64,000 nt of DNA from contig JALGPY010000005.1 in assembly GCA_023055425.1 (NCBI GenBank), forward strand, positions 80,517,495-80,581,494, read 5' to 3'. The notes beneath the pieces were generated by a model. It was not told the DNA's origin and ran no database searches. It saw only the letters and a program-made list of their open reading frames with translations. This DNA comes from Linanthus parryae. Its lineage: Eukaryota > Streptophyta > Magnoliopsida > Ericales > Polemoniaceae. Positions within the stretch are counted from its first letter, which is position 1. Every line of letters begins with the position of its first letter. Below, in pieces: positions 43,854-55,812 of the stretch. The position numbers were made by a program, and so were the translations under genes.

Positions 43854-45216
43854 TGTTGGATTAGGTGCCCTAGATGAACAAAAAATTGGCTACAACATTC
43901 ATTGTATTATTTATTGAATATTTAATATAGTGAAGTCCTTAGATTTACAATTGTGTTGTTTATCTTAAATATCCCTAGTCCATTATAGTGATTAAATCGG
44001 ACAATCATCTATAGACTAGTATGGGGTTGGATTGATATGGAGATATCATAATCCAACACATGAGTATGCATTAGTAGTAATGGCATATTGGATAGACCCA
44101 TATCCGAGAAGGCTACATACATGTTATGTAAAGTCACAAGTGCTTCTCGCGGTGACAACGGTATTGTCATCCTTAGACTTGAAGTCACTAGTTGTTCTAG
44201 TTGTGGAATATTGTGTTTTGGTAGAGTCAAACGCTACACCGTGACTGGGTAGTCATAAAGGCGCGTACTGGAAACAAATGGAAGTAAGCTTAGATATCTT
44301 AGTGATGTAGATAGAATTTGTCCCTCCCACATAACGGGAGCAAATATCCTAGGCCACTGGAGGGATAGTGCTTATAGAATGTCTGGCCAGACTTTAATAA
44401 ATCAATATGGGATATTGATGTTATTTGCATGAATAAGGATATTCCGAGGATCGAGGAACTATGGATTGGACGGATATTGAGGCAATGGGATGAGACAATA
44501 CTTGAACAAGGTTTGTCATGATGACTATTCTATTTGTTGGCTAGAATGGATTTCTGCTAGAGGCCGCTCCATATTAGTAAATAGTTACTACCAACTAAGT
44601 AGAACCTATGGGGTCACACGCCATATAGGGGTGAACTAGACTTGGGAAATAATTAATTAATATGATTAATTAATAATAAGGATCAAATCGCAACAACTTG
44701 CTAACTTAGTAGGACTAATATGCAAGTTGGACTAATCCGAACTTGAGTAGGATTAGGATAGGGACTTTATGTAGTAAAAAAGGAGTTGTTGGAATATATA
44801 AAGGATGCTCCTAGCTTCCAGCCCTATAAATTATGCTCATAACATACTTTGAGTAGGAGAGAAGTAAGGAGAGAGCAAGACAAACAAGAAGATCCGAACC
44901 CCCTTGTCCGTCCGCCCCTACCCGTCGGCCAAGAGAGGAGGCCAAAACCTCCTCTTGTCTTCGTTGCGTGATTTCTTCATCCTCTTCCACTCTTCCTATC
45001 TAGCACAAGGCGTTTGGAAGATCTAGATCTCACCTCTAGGCATGGATCAACCGTAGAGATGTGATAATTTTCTCGTTAGAAGTCATCATAGACCTCAATG
45101 GTACTTAACACTATTCTCTTACCATCGTCATGATTTTTCTTCCTGTGATCCTTGGAGGGTCTTGATTGGATGAATTTATTATCTTTCCGCTGTGCATCCA
45201 TAATAAAAACCCTACA
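43854..45216 (+). repeat. 3' LTR of Copia B
   Basis: TGTTGGATTAGG..CCCTACA, 1363 bp. About 20 bp near the start are missing relative to the 5' LTR. Confidence 0.85.
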
Positions 45217-45221
45217 GTTGG

Positions 45222-45789
45222 AACATTCGAGGGTTGGCCAACCCTCGAAAAGTTTTTGCTCTTCACAACCTGGTGAGGAGCCATAGCCCCGGTACAATCT
45301 TCATCATGGAGACTAGATTTTTTGTGGAAGAGATGGAATGAGTTTGGAGGAAGTTGGGAAATTTCAGTGGCAAGTTTTTTAGCAGTAACGGTCGCAGTAG
45401 GGGTCTCGCATTACTGTGGCGGGACAGTTTGAAGGTTAAAATGGGATCTTCTTCTCACTTACATATAGACTGTGAGGTCTATGACGAGGAAGTCTCAAAG
45501 TGGTGGAACCTTACGGGGTTTTATGGAAACCCAGACTCAAGAGAACGCCGCCATTCCTGGGAGTTACTATGACGGATCAGAGGTACATGCGATAAGCCTT
45601 GGTGCGTTCTTGGGGATTTCAATGCTATGATAAAATCTACGGAATAAATGGGTAGTAGGAGTTTTGACGAACAAGGAGCGAGTTTGTTTCGTCAAGTTCT
45701 CCAAGATCTCAATCTCCACGATTTAGGTTACAATGGCAGAGATTTCACTTCGAAGAGTAACTCTAGAAACGGGGTAATTGTAGATGGTG
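45222..45789 (+). pseudogene. LINE ORF2 endonuclease domain (continued)
   Basis: Continues MSLISW from 37615 with NIRGLANPRKVFALHNLVR. This is the start of an exonuclease-endonuclease-phosphatase domain: N..G.GNP..V..L..LV, then the metal-binding glutamate in FIMETR, ALLWRDSLKV, LTGFYGNP and WCVLGDFNAM (D and N of the active site). It would nick target DNA for reverse transcription. In-frame stops near 45338, 45570 and 45647 kill it. The domain ends abruptly near 45790, where a Gypsy element begins. Confidence 0.8.
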
Positions 45790-46188
45790 CTTTCCAGACA
45801 GACGGATCACAGCCACGTGGCAGCCATCCAGCACACCCAGCTGTTCTCCATGTACACCAGATAACTACCCATGCTCATCCGCGTGGAGGCTGCGAGACTG
45901 TGCCCTTGCGTACAAACACGAGACTTGTAGGGACTTAGTGGTTTGGAGGCTAGGGTAAGGCCCATCGCGCGCACGCGACAACCAAGCTCGCGCACGACCC
46001 TTTGTAACTGCTTTGAGAGACTTAATGGCCAACTCCTATAAACCGGGCTTGACCTCATAACGGTCTCCGGTATGTACGGTCAGGTTCCTAACGGTTCCTA
46101 TATACACGGTCGAACGTGCCGTTACGAGGGCTACCATTAAGCCGCCATTTATGGTGCATTAACCCTCTCAAAACGGTCACTTCCCCAC

Positions 46189-46197
46189 TATATATAG
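46189..46197 (+). promoter_or_regulatory. Probable LTR TATA box of the Tat-like element
   Basis: TATATATAG in the context CCCCACTATATATAGGATCG. A CT microsatellite follows near 46258-46276. Confidence 0.5.
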
Positions 46198-46449
46198 GAT
46201 CGTTAATCCGCTGTTGCGACAGGATTTCATCTCTGTTTCTACACTAGCCATTAAGCTTTCTCTCTCTCTCTCTCTATCAGTTTCAATTTCTTACCCTCTC
46301 CCCACACACAACCCTACATCTCTCTGTGTTCTTATTCCCTACTTGAGGTGCACACTTGGATATCTCCGAAGTTTTTCATTGTGCACAATTTAGTGAACTT
46401 GACGTGAAACACTCACTTTCAGAGCTTCAATTATTCGAAACTTGCACAC

Positions 46450-48830
46450 ATGTCTTCTGATGGAAACATTCATGACGGTGACCTGTCCCCTTCCAACGAG
46501 GAGACCTCGAGGGAAGAAGGACTTAACACAATTTTTATCACCAATGCTCGTGCTCAAAAAGCTACTGGCAATGGACCCTCTCTGGAGGCACTCCAAGCCA
46601 GAATCCAGAATCAAGCCCAGATTATGCAGGCTCAGTCTACCCAGATCACCCAAATCATGGCGATCCTGGGAAGATTTGCTCAAAACACTGTTCCAGGGGT
46701 TTCAGTCCCACCATCGACAGCCCAGTTGCCTCCACCAGGGGCAGCCACCACATCCATAGTGCACACGTCCGTCGCCGAATCCTTTCTTTCCACCGGCCCT
46801 GTGCTCCAGATACCGGGGCTCCCGTTGAGTTCGCCTCTAGTGACGACATGAAACCCTATTCCGTACTCCGCATCGCCTTTTCATGCAAACGGAGCCCTAG
46901 GGATCCATGCGCCCCGCCTCCACCTCCCTATGATCCAAACATGCCCTACATCCCGGGCTTCGCAGCTTTGGAACAACTAATATACAGCATCATCGCAAAC
47001 CAAATCCTTGTAGATACCGTCATCCCAAAGGTTGATAGCGCGCCTCCCATTCCGCGAGACATTTACCTAATGCCTAACCCTGTTGGTTACAAGGCACCCA
47101 AGTTGTAGAAATTCGATGAAGTCAGTGGGAATGCGCACGAACACGTGATGCGATTCGTTGACATGATGGGCCCAGATGGACTTGACACAAGGCTGTTGAT
47201 GCGTGAATTCCAAAAGTCTCTGGGGGCTGTCGCATACAAGTGGTACAGCACCTTGGAAGCAGGATCTGTCAAGACGTGGGAAGACATGGTAAATAAATTC
47301 TACACCAAATTCTTCCAGGTAGAAGAAAAGGTCACCACCATCCACCTCTCCTGCATGTACCAGAGGCATGACGAAGAAGGAGTTGTCTTCATCAAAAGGT
47401 TCAGGGCCAAGTCCTTGGAGTGCGTCGACGATGTCTTGGAAAGCCGACTAGTGGAAACATGCCTTCAGGGCATGCGTGATGAGTATAAAGGTATGCTAAT
47501 CAACTTGAATATGCCCACTTTTTCTAGGTTGATTAAAAGCACCAAGAATGTTGAGCCGCTGGTGGAAAAGATGAAGAAGAAGAACGTCCATGACCTCGCA
47601 CCGGCTGGGTCTAGCTTCAGGATCGAAAAGTTTAAATATAAGCGAGGGTGAGATATTGATGTGCATACAATGTCATCGTACCGCAAGCATCAGTGATCCA
47701 CACCAAAGGAGGCGCCACCCTTAACGTGCTCAATTGGCGACGCCATAGCCCTCTGTAAAAAATGGCGGAAGGACAGAATTTTGCCTGCGCTAGAGCATAG
47801 GCCAACAAGGGAGCAGCTGCGAGACCCCAGATGGTGCGAATGCCACAGATAGGTCATGCACCCCACAAGAGAGTGCAAAAAGCTCAGTTGGTTGATGGAT
47901 AGGCAAATCAAGGAAGGGCAGCTAGTTGTTGACGAGCCGTCCAAAGACGTACGTGAAAATCCCTTGCCATCTCATGCACGGGAGCCCAAGGGTAAGGAAA
48001 TAGCCATGATTACGATCGCAGACATTGATGAGGTCGCAGACGCAGATACCCTGGTGATCGCGGAAATCCATGAGGATGAGGGCTACGGCATCGACACCGA
48101 AAATTCGCACGTTGAGCGGATGAAGAATTGTGCCAAGATCGTAAAGTTCTTTCATGAGATGAATTTCTCGAACGGCTGCAGGCATGAGATGATAAAAGCG
48201 ATCTTTAGAGTGGCCGAGGAGCATGGGGACGAATCGGTCATCTCTAATGGGAAAGTCATTAAGGCCGCGCGACTAAGCGGTCTGGTCATGACGTTTGACG
48301 AGTCGGACAAGAGGAATGATGCCAATCATCAGAGGCCACTGTACGTAACGGCCGCTGTCAATCACGATGAGTTTAAAAGGTCCTTTGTCGTTGGTGGAGC
48401 CGCGGTAAATATAATTTCACTTGAGACCTTGCAGCTAGCAGGGATCTCCCAAAGAAAAGTTGTTAAGAAGTCATCATCGTTGACGGGATTCGAAGGCGAC
48501 TGCAGAATGACGGTTGGCTGGATTCGATTGGGGATCTAGATTGGTCAGATCAGGTGTACTGCCAAATTTCATGTCATCAATGCCAAAACCACCTATCATA
48601 TGATCATCGGCCGAGCATGGATACATAATTTTGATGCTGTACCTTCTACTGCACATTAGATGATTAAAGCCATTTGGAAAGACAGAGTGGTCACAATACC
48701 TTCTTCTACGAACACTTTCAACTTGAAAGAAGCACACCTGCGTGAAGGAGTGTGGTTCACAGAAATGGCAGACGAAGCTACCACAGCTCCGTCCCAACCA
48801 ACCTCATCACCCAAATGGGTAGACATCCGG
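46450..48830 (+). pseudogene. Tat-like gag and protease remnant
   Basis: N-terminal gag begins MSSDGNIHDGDLSPSNEETS (46450) with a coiled-coil-like QAQ..QST.ITQIM stretch. After a shift, MPYIPGFAALEQLIY and PVGYKAPKL lead to a TAG at 47106-47108, then the capsid-like YKWYSTLEAGSVKTWEDM and IHLSCMYQ..D region to 47651. From 47856 a new frame has a knuckle-like C..H...C (MHPTRECKKL) and the protease stretch FVVGGAAVNIISLETLQLAG, where the usual VDGG is VVGG. The catalytic aspartate is therefore lost. MIIGRAW follows near 48600. No RT before the Copia C insertion. Confidence 0.7.
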
Positions 48831-48908
48831 TGATGATAATGAAAGAGGAACTTAAGGGGAAGTGGCCTATGCGGGAAGAAGCTCCCAAAGTAACTTACAG
48901 CAAGAAGA

Positions 48909-50342
48909 TGTTGGAATAGATGCCCTAGAGGCAATCGTATATTTAGTATGAACATTGTTTTTGGCTAGAATATTCATTTATTATAAATTGTGATATTTAA
49001 TATAATGAAATCCTTAGATACAATGTGTTTTTTATCTTAAATATCCCTAGCCCACTATATTGATTAATAGGACGATCAAATATAGACTAGTATGTGGGTA
49101 GATTGATATGGAGATATCAAGTCTAACACATGGGTATGCATTAGGAGTAATGGCATACTGGATTGACCCACAACGAGAAGGATACATTAGATATGTCAAG
49201 TCACAATCGCTTCTCGTAGTGCTAATATAATTGCAATCCTTAGACTTGAAGTCACTAGATACTCTAGTTGTGGAATATTGTGCTTTGATGTTATCAAACG
49301 TTACACCGTAACTGGGTAATCGTAAAGATAGCTATCGGGCATGATAGGAAGCAAGCTTAGAGATCGTAGTGATGTAGATATGATTTTTCCCTCCCACATA
49401 ATAGGGGTAAATATCCACTTCCACTCAAGGGATGTGGCTTATTGAATGTCTGGCCATACTTAGATAAATCAATATGGAGATATTGATGTTATCTGCTAGC
49501 ATAAGCATATTCCCAGGATCGAGGAACTATGGATTGGATATACGAGTGTGACTATTTATGTATCGTGTCCAATCCGGATATGGAGACAAAGGGAAAGTGC
49601 AATACAAGATATTGGGCACAAGTGGTTTGTCGGGATCAATGACTATTGCTATTAGTTGGGTGGCATGGATGTGTTGCTAGACACCGCTCCATGTTAGTAA
49701 AAGTTACTACCAACTAAGTAGAAAACTATGGGGTCACACGTCAAATAGAGTAGAGCTAGATATGGGATTAATTAATATTGATTAATTAATAGAAGGATCA
49801 TTGTGCAACACCTTGCAAACTTAGTAGGACTAATTTGCAAGGAAGTGACTAATTCTAGTTCATGTAGAATTAGGAAACACCTTTATGGAAACAACAAGGA
49901 GTTGTTGGAGTAGATAAAGGAGGCTCTAGCTTCCTTTCCACTTAATGTTAATGTTATTAGACATAACAAAGAGAGTGGGAGAGAGCAAAAGAGAGAGCAA
50001 GACAAGATCTAGAGGCCGAACACCCCTAGGCCCCGTCCGCCTCTTCCCGTCGGCACAAAGAGGAGGCCGAACCTCCTCTTGTCCTCGTTACTTTGATTCT
50101 TCTTCCCTCTTCCTCCGGTTCAAGCTAGCACTTGCAAGAAGAAAGAATCTAGATCTCACATCTAGACGTGGATCAACCGTAGAGACGAGGACATCATTCT
50201 TCGTGTGATCTCACAAATCAAAAGGTACACAATACTATGTCATTTATCATGTTACGATGTCTCCTCCTGACGATCCGTGTTGGGATTTGAAGTAGGATTA
50301 ATTTTTGTTATTCCGCTGTCTTACCTACGTCAAAACCCAACA
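48909..50342 (+). repeat. 5' LTR of Copia C
   Basis: TGTTGGAATAGATGCCC..AAAACCCAACA, 1434 bp. More diverged from the A and B LTRs than they are from each other by eye. The TATA position reads TAGATAAAGG. Confidence 0.88.
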
Positions 50343-50343
50343 G

Positions 50344-50356
50344 TGGTATCAGAGCC
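50344..50356 (+). other. Copia C primer-binding site
   Basis: TGGTATCAGAGCC one base after the LTR, initiator tRNA-Met type. Confidence 0.85.
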
Positions 50357-51879
50357 ACAGGTCGTAGAGCATAACATGATTTTATGTATTACGGTTTTAG
50401 TATATACACCGTATTATTGTTTAGTACGGGAAAACTGAAAATAATTGGCATAGTAGATGCAAATTGAATTTGATTCAATATAAACAAGATCCAATTTAAC
50501 ACTGGATGTTAGAATTGGTGAGTTTAATCACATAATATGTGAACAATTGGGTTCTTGAAAAATCAGGGTTCATGGGCACATGATTGAAAAGGGGTTTTCA
50601 ATTATGGAAACAAATTTATGGAATTAATACCATAAAGGAAACAACCTTGCTTGGGCAACAAGGAAGAGGGAAGGAGGCTAGGGCCGAAAACCTAGCCGTC
50701 CGCCCCCTCATTGCGCGCCAAGCAAAGGCCGCGGGCCACAATAGGGCGGCCGGCCTTGGGCCGGGCCTAGTGGCGGGCGGCGGTCGTAGGGGTTCGGGCC
50801 CTTGTTGGCTTGAACTCCGTGGACCTTTGTAACCCTAATTACCCAATTCAATTAAAATTAAACAAGTTCGATAAAAATTGGTTTTAACTGTATTATGTGC
50901 TTTGTTGCATGGTGGATGGATATTGCCTAGGATTGTGGATGTTAATTTCTTTGTGGTTTGGTTTACGACCTGCGAGCTGATCAAATTAATGTAATAATTA
51001 ATTAAGGTTTTACGGCCTGCAAGTCGTCCTTTTTTCCTCGACATGTGAGGCTTTTGTTATTCATTTATTCTAGATGTTAGGCTAGAATTAGAAATATTTA
51101 TATGATAGCCAAGAGCATGGAGAAGAAGACCGGAGAACAAAAGGAGCCAAAAGACAAAGAAGACATCCCCTAGGCGCGCGGCTATGGTGGAGCACATGGA
51201 GATGAGCTCGTCACTTTAGGGCAATTGGATATTATCAGTGGCTTGATAATATCATTAGTCTAGGGGCCATATCCATGCCACGTTTTTATTTTGTGGATGT
51301 TTATTATTTATGTCTTGTTATTTAATTTTTGTGTGTATGGCGATGCTAGCAAAAACGATTAACAAGATAATAATAAACAAGGTTGGTCTGTTATTGTTGA
51401 TTGCCCAATCCAAATAAGTAGACCATGTTGATGAGATCAACCAAACAAATTAAGAAAGAAAAATGCCTCAATTAAATATTGCGTTTTGCCTTCTCTTGCC
51501 AAAACACCCTTCGTGATCAGGGTTTATTAAAATTCGGGCTTGCCAAAGCAAGGCGATTTTAATTTACCATGGTGTGTTGCGGACGACACAAGCTAGTAAT
51601 GTGCTTATGTTGAAGCAAGAGGTTGGACGCAACTGGGCAAGATTCAATTGGATTGATGAGCCTAGAGGCATGACAATTAGGTATTATCCATGGGATAATG
51701 AATAAAGAGTTATTCACCTAATTGGACCAAGAGTTGCATGGGATGCAATTGGAATGGTTCCTACCTAAATAACCTATTCTTGGGTGACTTGCCAAAGCAA
51801 GCTCAAGAAGAAGTGGAAAAGGGATCTCAGATCTACTAGAAAATATAATGATATTTTCCGCATTAATGGTGAGGGCTAT
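50357..51879 (+). other. Copia C untranslated leader, first part
   Basis: Non-coding leader homologous to those of A and B, with a GC-rich patch near 50670-50830. It is cut at 51879 by the Athila-like element, whose target duplication is GCTAT (51875-51879 and 61762-61766). Confidence 0.6.
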
Positions 51880-52849
51880 TGATGGGCTTTCTAGCGTTTT
51901 ATTCGCAAGTATACGAATCAGGTAGTATAGAGTGTATTACGACTTAGATTATCGATCCCACAGAGAATTTGCAGGTTTTTCTAATAATCAGTTTTAAGCT
52001 GCAGAGTGTAAAAAGGAGAAATATTTTGAGAGTTTGTCTGCTAACTAAGTACTGAAAGTAAATAACTGAAACGTAAATCTTTTTGTTGGAATTTTTTGAA
52101 TAATCTTAAGGTTGTGAAACTCGGGTTTGATATACTAGGTCCCGGGATCCCCTAGGGTTCTTCAGATTTTCGTTCTTTGTTTGACATGAAAACACACAGC
52201 AGTCTCGTTATCCGTGCCACGTACCAATTGTGCAGTATCTTTTTTTTTCCTGCACGTTATCACAATCCTACAGACTGTCGGATTCCTGTTAAGCTGCCTA
52301 AATCTGCAGTCTCGTTCTAAGGCTGCTAGGGTTTCTAACCTGTCCTGATGGCCCGGGTCAGATTCTCTAACAGCTGGTCTCAACAATTTCAGGCTAGTCC
52401 TAACTCCCCTTCGCTAGTCGGCCCATCGGGGTAAGGTGCTAAATTTTGTCTTCTCTTCCTAACCCTAATCGGACGTTTTCACCTACCGGCTCGGGTCTGT
52501 AGCAATTCTGGGTAGCTACTCCGATCATGCATAAATATTAAAATTCAAAGACAAAATAACTGATAAAAACTGCTGAATTAAGATAGTACGATCATGAATG
52601 CATAGTCAAAACGTAGAACTAATCTCTGAAAACGAAACCCTAGGTTCACCAAGAACCTAGGTAAAAGTTTAGCTACTAAAATTCATAACGTAAATAACAC
52701 AGTTTTTGAATGAGAGAGATGAAGAGCAAATGGGTGTCTTGAATCTGGATTCACGTTTCCATGCTCTCCGGGGATGCTCCGACATCTCCGTGGATGTGTT
52801 GATGTTGTGTGTTGTGTTGTGTTCCCTTTGAAACGAGCCATGGACGAGT

Positions 52850-52858
52850 CTTTATATA
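52850..52858 (-). promoter_or_regulatory. TATA box of the Athila-like 3' LTR
   Basis: TATATAAAG on the - strand, 80 bp from the nearest palindrome unit. Confidence 0.55.
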
Positions 52859-52937
52859 GTGCTGAAGACGTTTCTGGAAACTGTCGTACTTACGAAACTG
52901 CCACTGGACCCGGAACCACCTCGGAATACGCGTTGTT

Positions 52938-53155
52938 TGCTTATATACGCACCCTGTCTGCGTATATACGCACAGGGTCTGCGTATATACCCAAACAACA
53001 ACTTTTTTTCAACTCCCATTTTCTCCCTGCCTGCGTATATACGCAACTACCTGCCTGCGTATATACGCAGATTGGGTCAAAAACTTGCCCAAAAATCTTC
53101 CATCTGGCTTGCTGTCTGCGTATAATACGCAACCTCCCTGCGTATATACGCAGAC
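52938..53155. repeat. TGCGTATATACGCA palindrome cluster, 3' LTR
   Basis: Seven full or near copies at about 52938, 52958, 52978 (half), 53031, 53054, 53115 and 53138. Flanking words such as CTG or CAG extend some to the 16-bp palindrome CTGCGTATATACGCAG. The cluster lies 80-300 bp upstream of the LTR TATA box on the - strand. Confidence 0.85.
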
Positions 53156-54020
53156 AGCAAGGAAGACTGCTCTTTTTCTCCCTCATTTGCTCCGGCTTGC
53201 GTTTTGACCAGAATTTTGTCAAAATTACCAAAATACCCCTGGGTCAAAACTGCTCCAAATTCTGCCCAATCCTGACTCTGGCCATAGAAAAACTGCTGAC
53301 TGAATTTGGGAGACAAATTCTGAACTCGACTCCGGAACCCCGGGCTCGGTGCCAAAATGACCAAAATACCCCTAGCTCAGAATTGTCCCGCAACTCGTCA
53401 CGACCCTGAATTAGCTGCTCATGACTCCGGGCATTGGTAACCGGGACTCCTTACTTGGGCGTGGCCTGTTTGGGACCCACACTTGACGGGAGTCAGTTTC
53501 GGCCGGACTCCGTTTCAGCATTATAACCTGTATTCGGAAAGCCCTTGACGTCTCCGTTCTTTTGCCCTTGGTTTCACTTCAAAATTCCAAGTGAAGCTCA
53601 AGATATTGTGAATCGAGCGTATTTAGTTCATTCTCGGTTTTGGCGTTTTCTGCTTTCTCGGTCGGTTTTCACTGCCCGTTTTTCATCCAGTCTTTCCGTT
53701 TTCGATTACACTCTCCCTTTTACCAGTCTCGATCAAATCCTGCTCCGAGCATTTTTGCACGTTTCCCGAGGCGAACCCGGTTCTGTCTCGGCACGCATCC
53801 CAATGCACTTTCCGAACCTGTTCCTGTAAAGACAGCATGAACAAACCCGCGATCATATCTCTAAATGCGTGAAATAAGCAGAAATTTACGAAGAGCAAAT
53901 AAACATCTCGTTCTAATTTCCGAGGCTTTCTGAGGGTGAATTCTGGCTAAAACGCGGTTTTCCAGCACACATACACATCTTTTCAGGCTATAAGATAACC
54001 CCTATTTGGGCGTTATGAAA

Positions 54021-54056
54021 TACCCCCACACTAAACTTTGCTCGTCCCGAGCAAAC
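54021..54056 (-). other. Polypurine tract of the Athila-like element
   Basis: On the - strand GGGACGAGCAAAG precedes TTTAGTGTGGGGGTATTT and the LTR follows. This is the usual 3' internal end of Athila/Tat-type elements, where plus-strand DNA synthesis is primed. Confidence 0.7.
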
Positions 54057-55800
54057 TCCAGCTATACACTACCAATGCATACTATCCCGAATCAATCCAG
54101 AGCGGTGTAACTGCACTTATTTAAAAACAGTATTACTATGATAAAAACAGTTTATCTTTTTTTTTTTTGTGAGACTGGACAATCTCTTCAACTCAAACCG
54201 AACATCATCAAGTTCTCATATTCCCTTAGATTTCAGAAACTGCGGTGATCGGAAGAACTCGCGGCCAGCCTAGGTTAGGAAGAAGCACGAACACCACTTA
54301 CTTCCGCTTTTGCACGCAAACCGAACGTATCCCTAACGCACACCTTCCGTGCTTTTACTCTGGGTGTAATGTAAATCTGCTGGCTTTGGGACGGTAGGAT
54401 AAGTCATTTAGAAGCGATGTCCTAAACGTCACAACACACTCACACATACCCCAATCTCACACTCCCTCACCAAGATGATAGAAACTGACCCAAATCACCT
54501 AAGATTCTAGACACTCAATTTCCCCAGTCCCGGTGTAACTGCCGTTCTTGTGGCCACAACTGTGAACGAATGTGAAAATGCGATAAAAATTGTCGGCCTG
54601 GCGTTTTGAAATAAAATCAATCAAGCACCTTGTATTTTCTTCCTTTGATACTCCTTTTTTTTAGTTTCTTCTTTTCTTCCCTTTTTTTTGTTTTTTGTTT
54701 TTTTTTGTTTTGTTTTTTTTTTGTTTTTTTTTGTTTTTGTTTTTTGTTTTTTTTTTGTTTTTTTGTTTTGTTTTTTTTTGTTTTTTTTTGTTTTTGTTTT
54801 TTTTTTGCGTTTCAATGCGGGGCAACACAATAAACAACAATAATATAAACCAGGTCAACTCTATGATAAACCAAAAACGTGGGGTGGCAGAAAAATACTG
54901 AAATAAAATCTGAAACGACCACCCCCACACTAATTTCACACCATGTAGTCAATCTGTAAAATAATCGCGCTTTTCCAACCGATCCTCCTCACTCCAAGGA
55001 TGTCTAAATAGCTCAGCGCGTCCTCGAAATAAACCTGTCAACCCCAAGTTTCCCATGTCGTGCGAAAAATTTACGCACTACGGCTCTCCTCCTGTGCTCA
55101 CGGTGTAATGTCGTGAGTCACCGCCACACCGAAGTGTGCTGCCGTCACTATCTCACCCTTACACACCCTCAAATATAAAAATATGACGCTCATCCACTAT
55201 AAAATATGAAAAATCTGATCTACCCCAGAAAATCCCCCTCGACTCAGCTCCCTCGTGCAATGACGCGTAGGAAAGGTCAAAATACTAACAATGATGCGAG
55301 ACAGGACGTGAGGTCCCCTATAGCCTATCACTCCACCAAATGATGTGGTGACCATGATGGCGGGTTGACGACTACCTGATGACGGTGGTCCGGCAGCTAG
55401 TGGGATACATTGCTCGGGAGACAGCTACTTGCGTTTTCTGGAGTGTATTGGCTCTACTAACTCCCCTAGACAGATTCTCGTAGCTCTTCCTCACCTAAGT
55501 TCGTCCACTTCGGGAAATTTTCTATCATTGAGCTCTCTCCAGTTTTAAGCTAAATCCTTAGCCCAGTCTCAAAATTTTCAATTTTTATCAATTTTTATTT
55601 TTAAAATTTTTCACAAATATTTTTTTTAACAAAAAGTAATGCAGTTGCAACGCCACCACCCCCACACTGGATGGTGCCATGCCCTCATGGTACTAATCAT
55701 CAGGCATATAATCTGGATCGGGTGAGCTGACTTGCCTCATTGAATGGAAACAACTGGTAGCATATGCAGAAAATTAAAGCGAGAGACAGAAATTGAACCT
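54057..55800 (-). other. Athila-like 3' internal region, non-coding part
   Basis: No ORF recognised. It contains a T-rich tract with scattered G (about 54655-54808) and two extra copies of the purine word GTGTGGGGGTGG on the - strand (near 54920 and 55660) resembling the terminal polypurine tract. Confidence 0.5.
54655..54808. repeat. Low-complexity T/G tract
   Basis: About 150 bp of T runs broken by single G bases (A runs with C on the element's sense strand). Apparent long frames across it are compositional artefacts. Confidence 0.8.
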
Positions 55801-55812
55801 GTGCACCCAGAG

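Larger units (their letters stand above)
37616..45216 (+). mobile_element. Copia B, Ty1/Copia retrotransposon (internally deleted)
   Basis: 7.6 kb, same family as Copia A. LTRs at 37616-38997 and 43854-45216, PBS at 38999, perfect target duplication GTTGG (37611-37615 and 45217-45221). Gag to RNase H are present in order, but the knuckle and protease are deleted and the frame is broken many times. Confidence 0.9.
45790..48908 (+). mobile_element. Tat-like Ty3/Gypsy element, 5' part (cut by Copia C)
   Basis: Starts within the LINE ORF2. The first 600 bp look like an LTR with a TATA box (TATATATAG, 46189-46197), followed by a leader, a gag and a protease. The element is then cut at 48909 by Copia C and would continue beyond the window. 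No target duplication can be checked because the right end is not in view, and the exact left border is uncertain by a few tens of bases. Confidence 0.65.
51880..54018 (-). repeat. 3' LTR of the Athila-like element
   Basis: 2139 bp. The first base pair of TG has changed (TCATAACG on the - strand). TATA box TATATAAAG on the - strand at 52850-52858. Seven copies of the TGCGTATATACGCA-type palindrome lie at about 52938-53155. Confidence 0.88.

Noticed and set aside
46442..46759. ORF overlapping the Tat-like gag start in another frame
   Set aside because: It is a shadow of the gag frame beginning at 46450.
52938..53155. CRISPR-like array of short palindromic repeats
   Set aside because: Spacing is irregular, units vary, the DNA is plant nuclear, there are no cas genes, and the array lies inside an LTR with a copy in the partner LTR.
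52774..53409. Long ORF with repeated AYIRT / CVYTQ peptides
   Set aside because: The peptides are translations of the TGCGTATATACGCA palindromes in the LTR, occur in several frames on both strands and are antisense to the element.
54621..54939. Lysine-rich or phenylalanine-rich ORFs
   Set aside because: They are chance translations of the T/G low-complexity tract.
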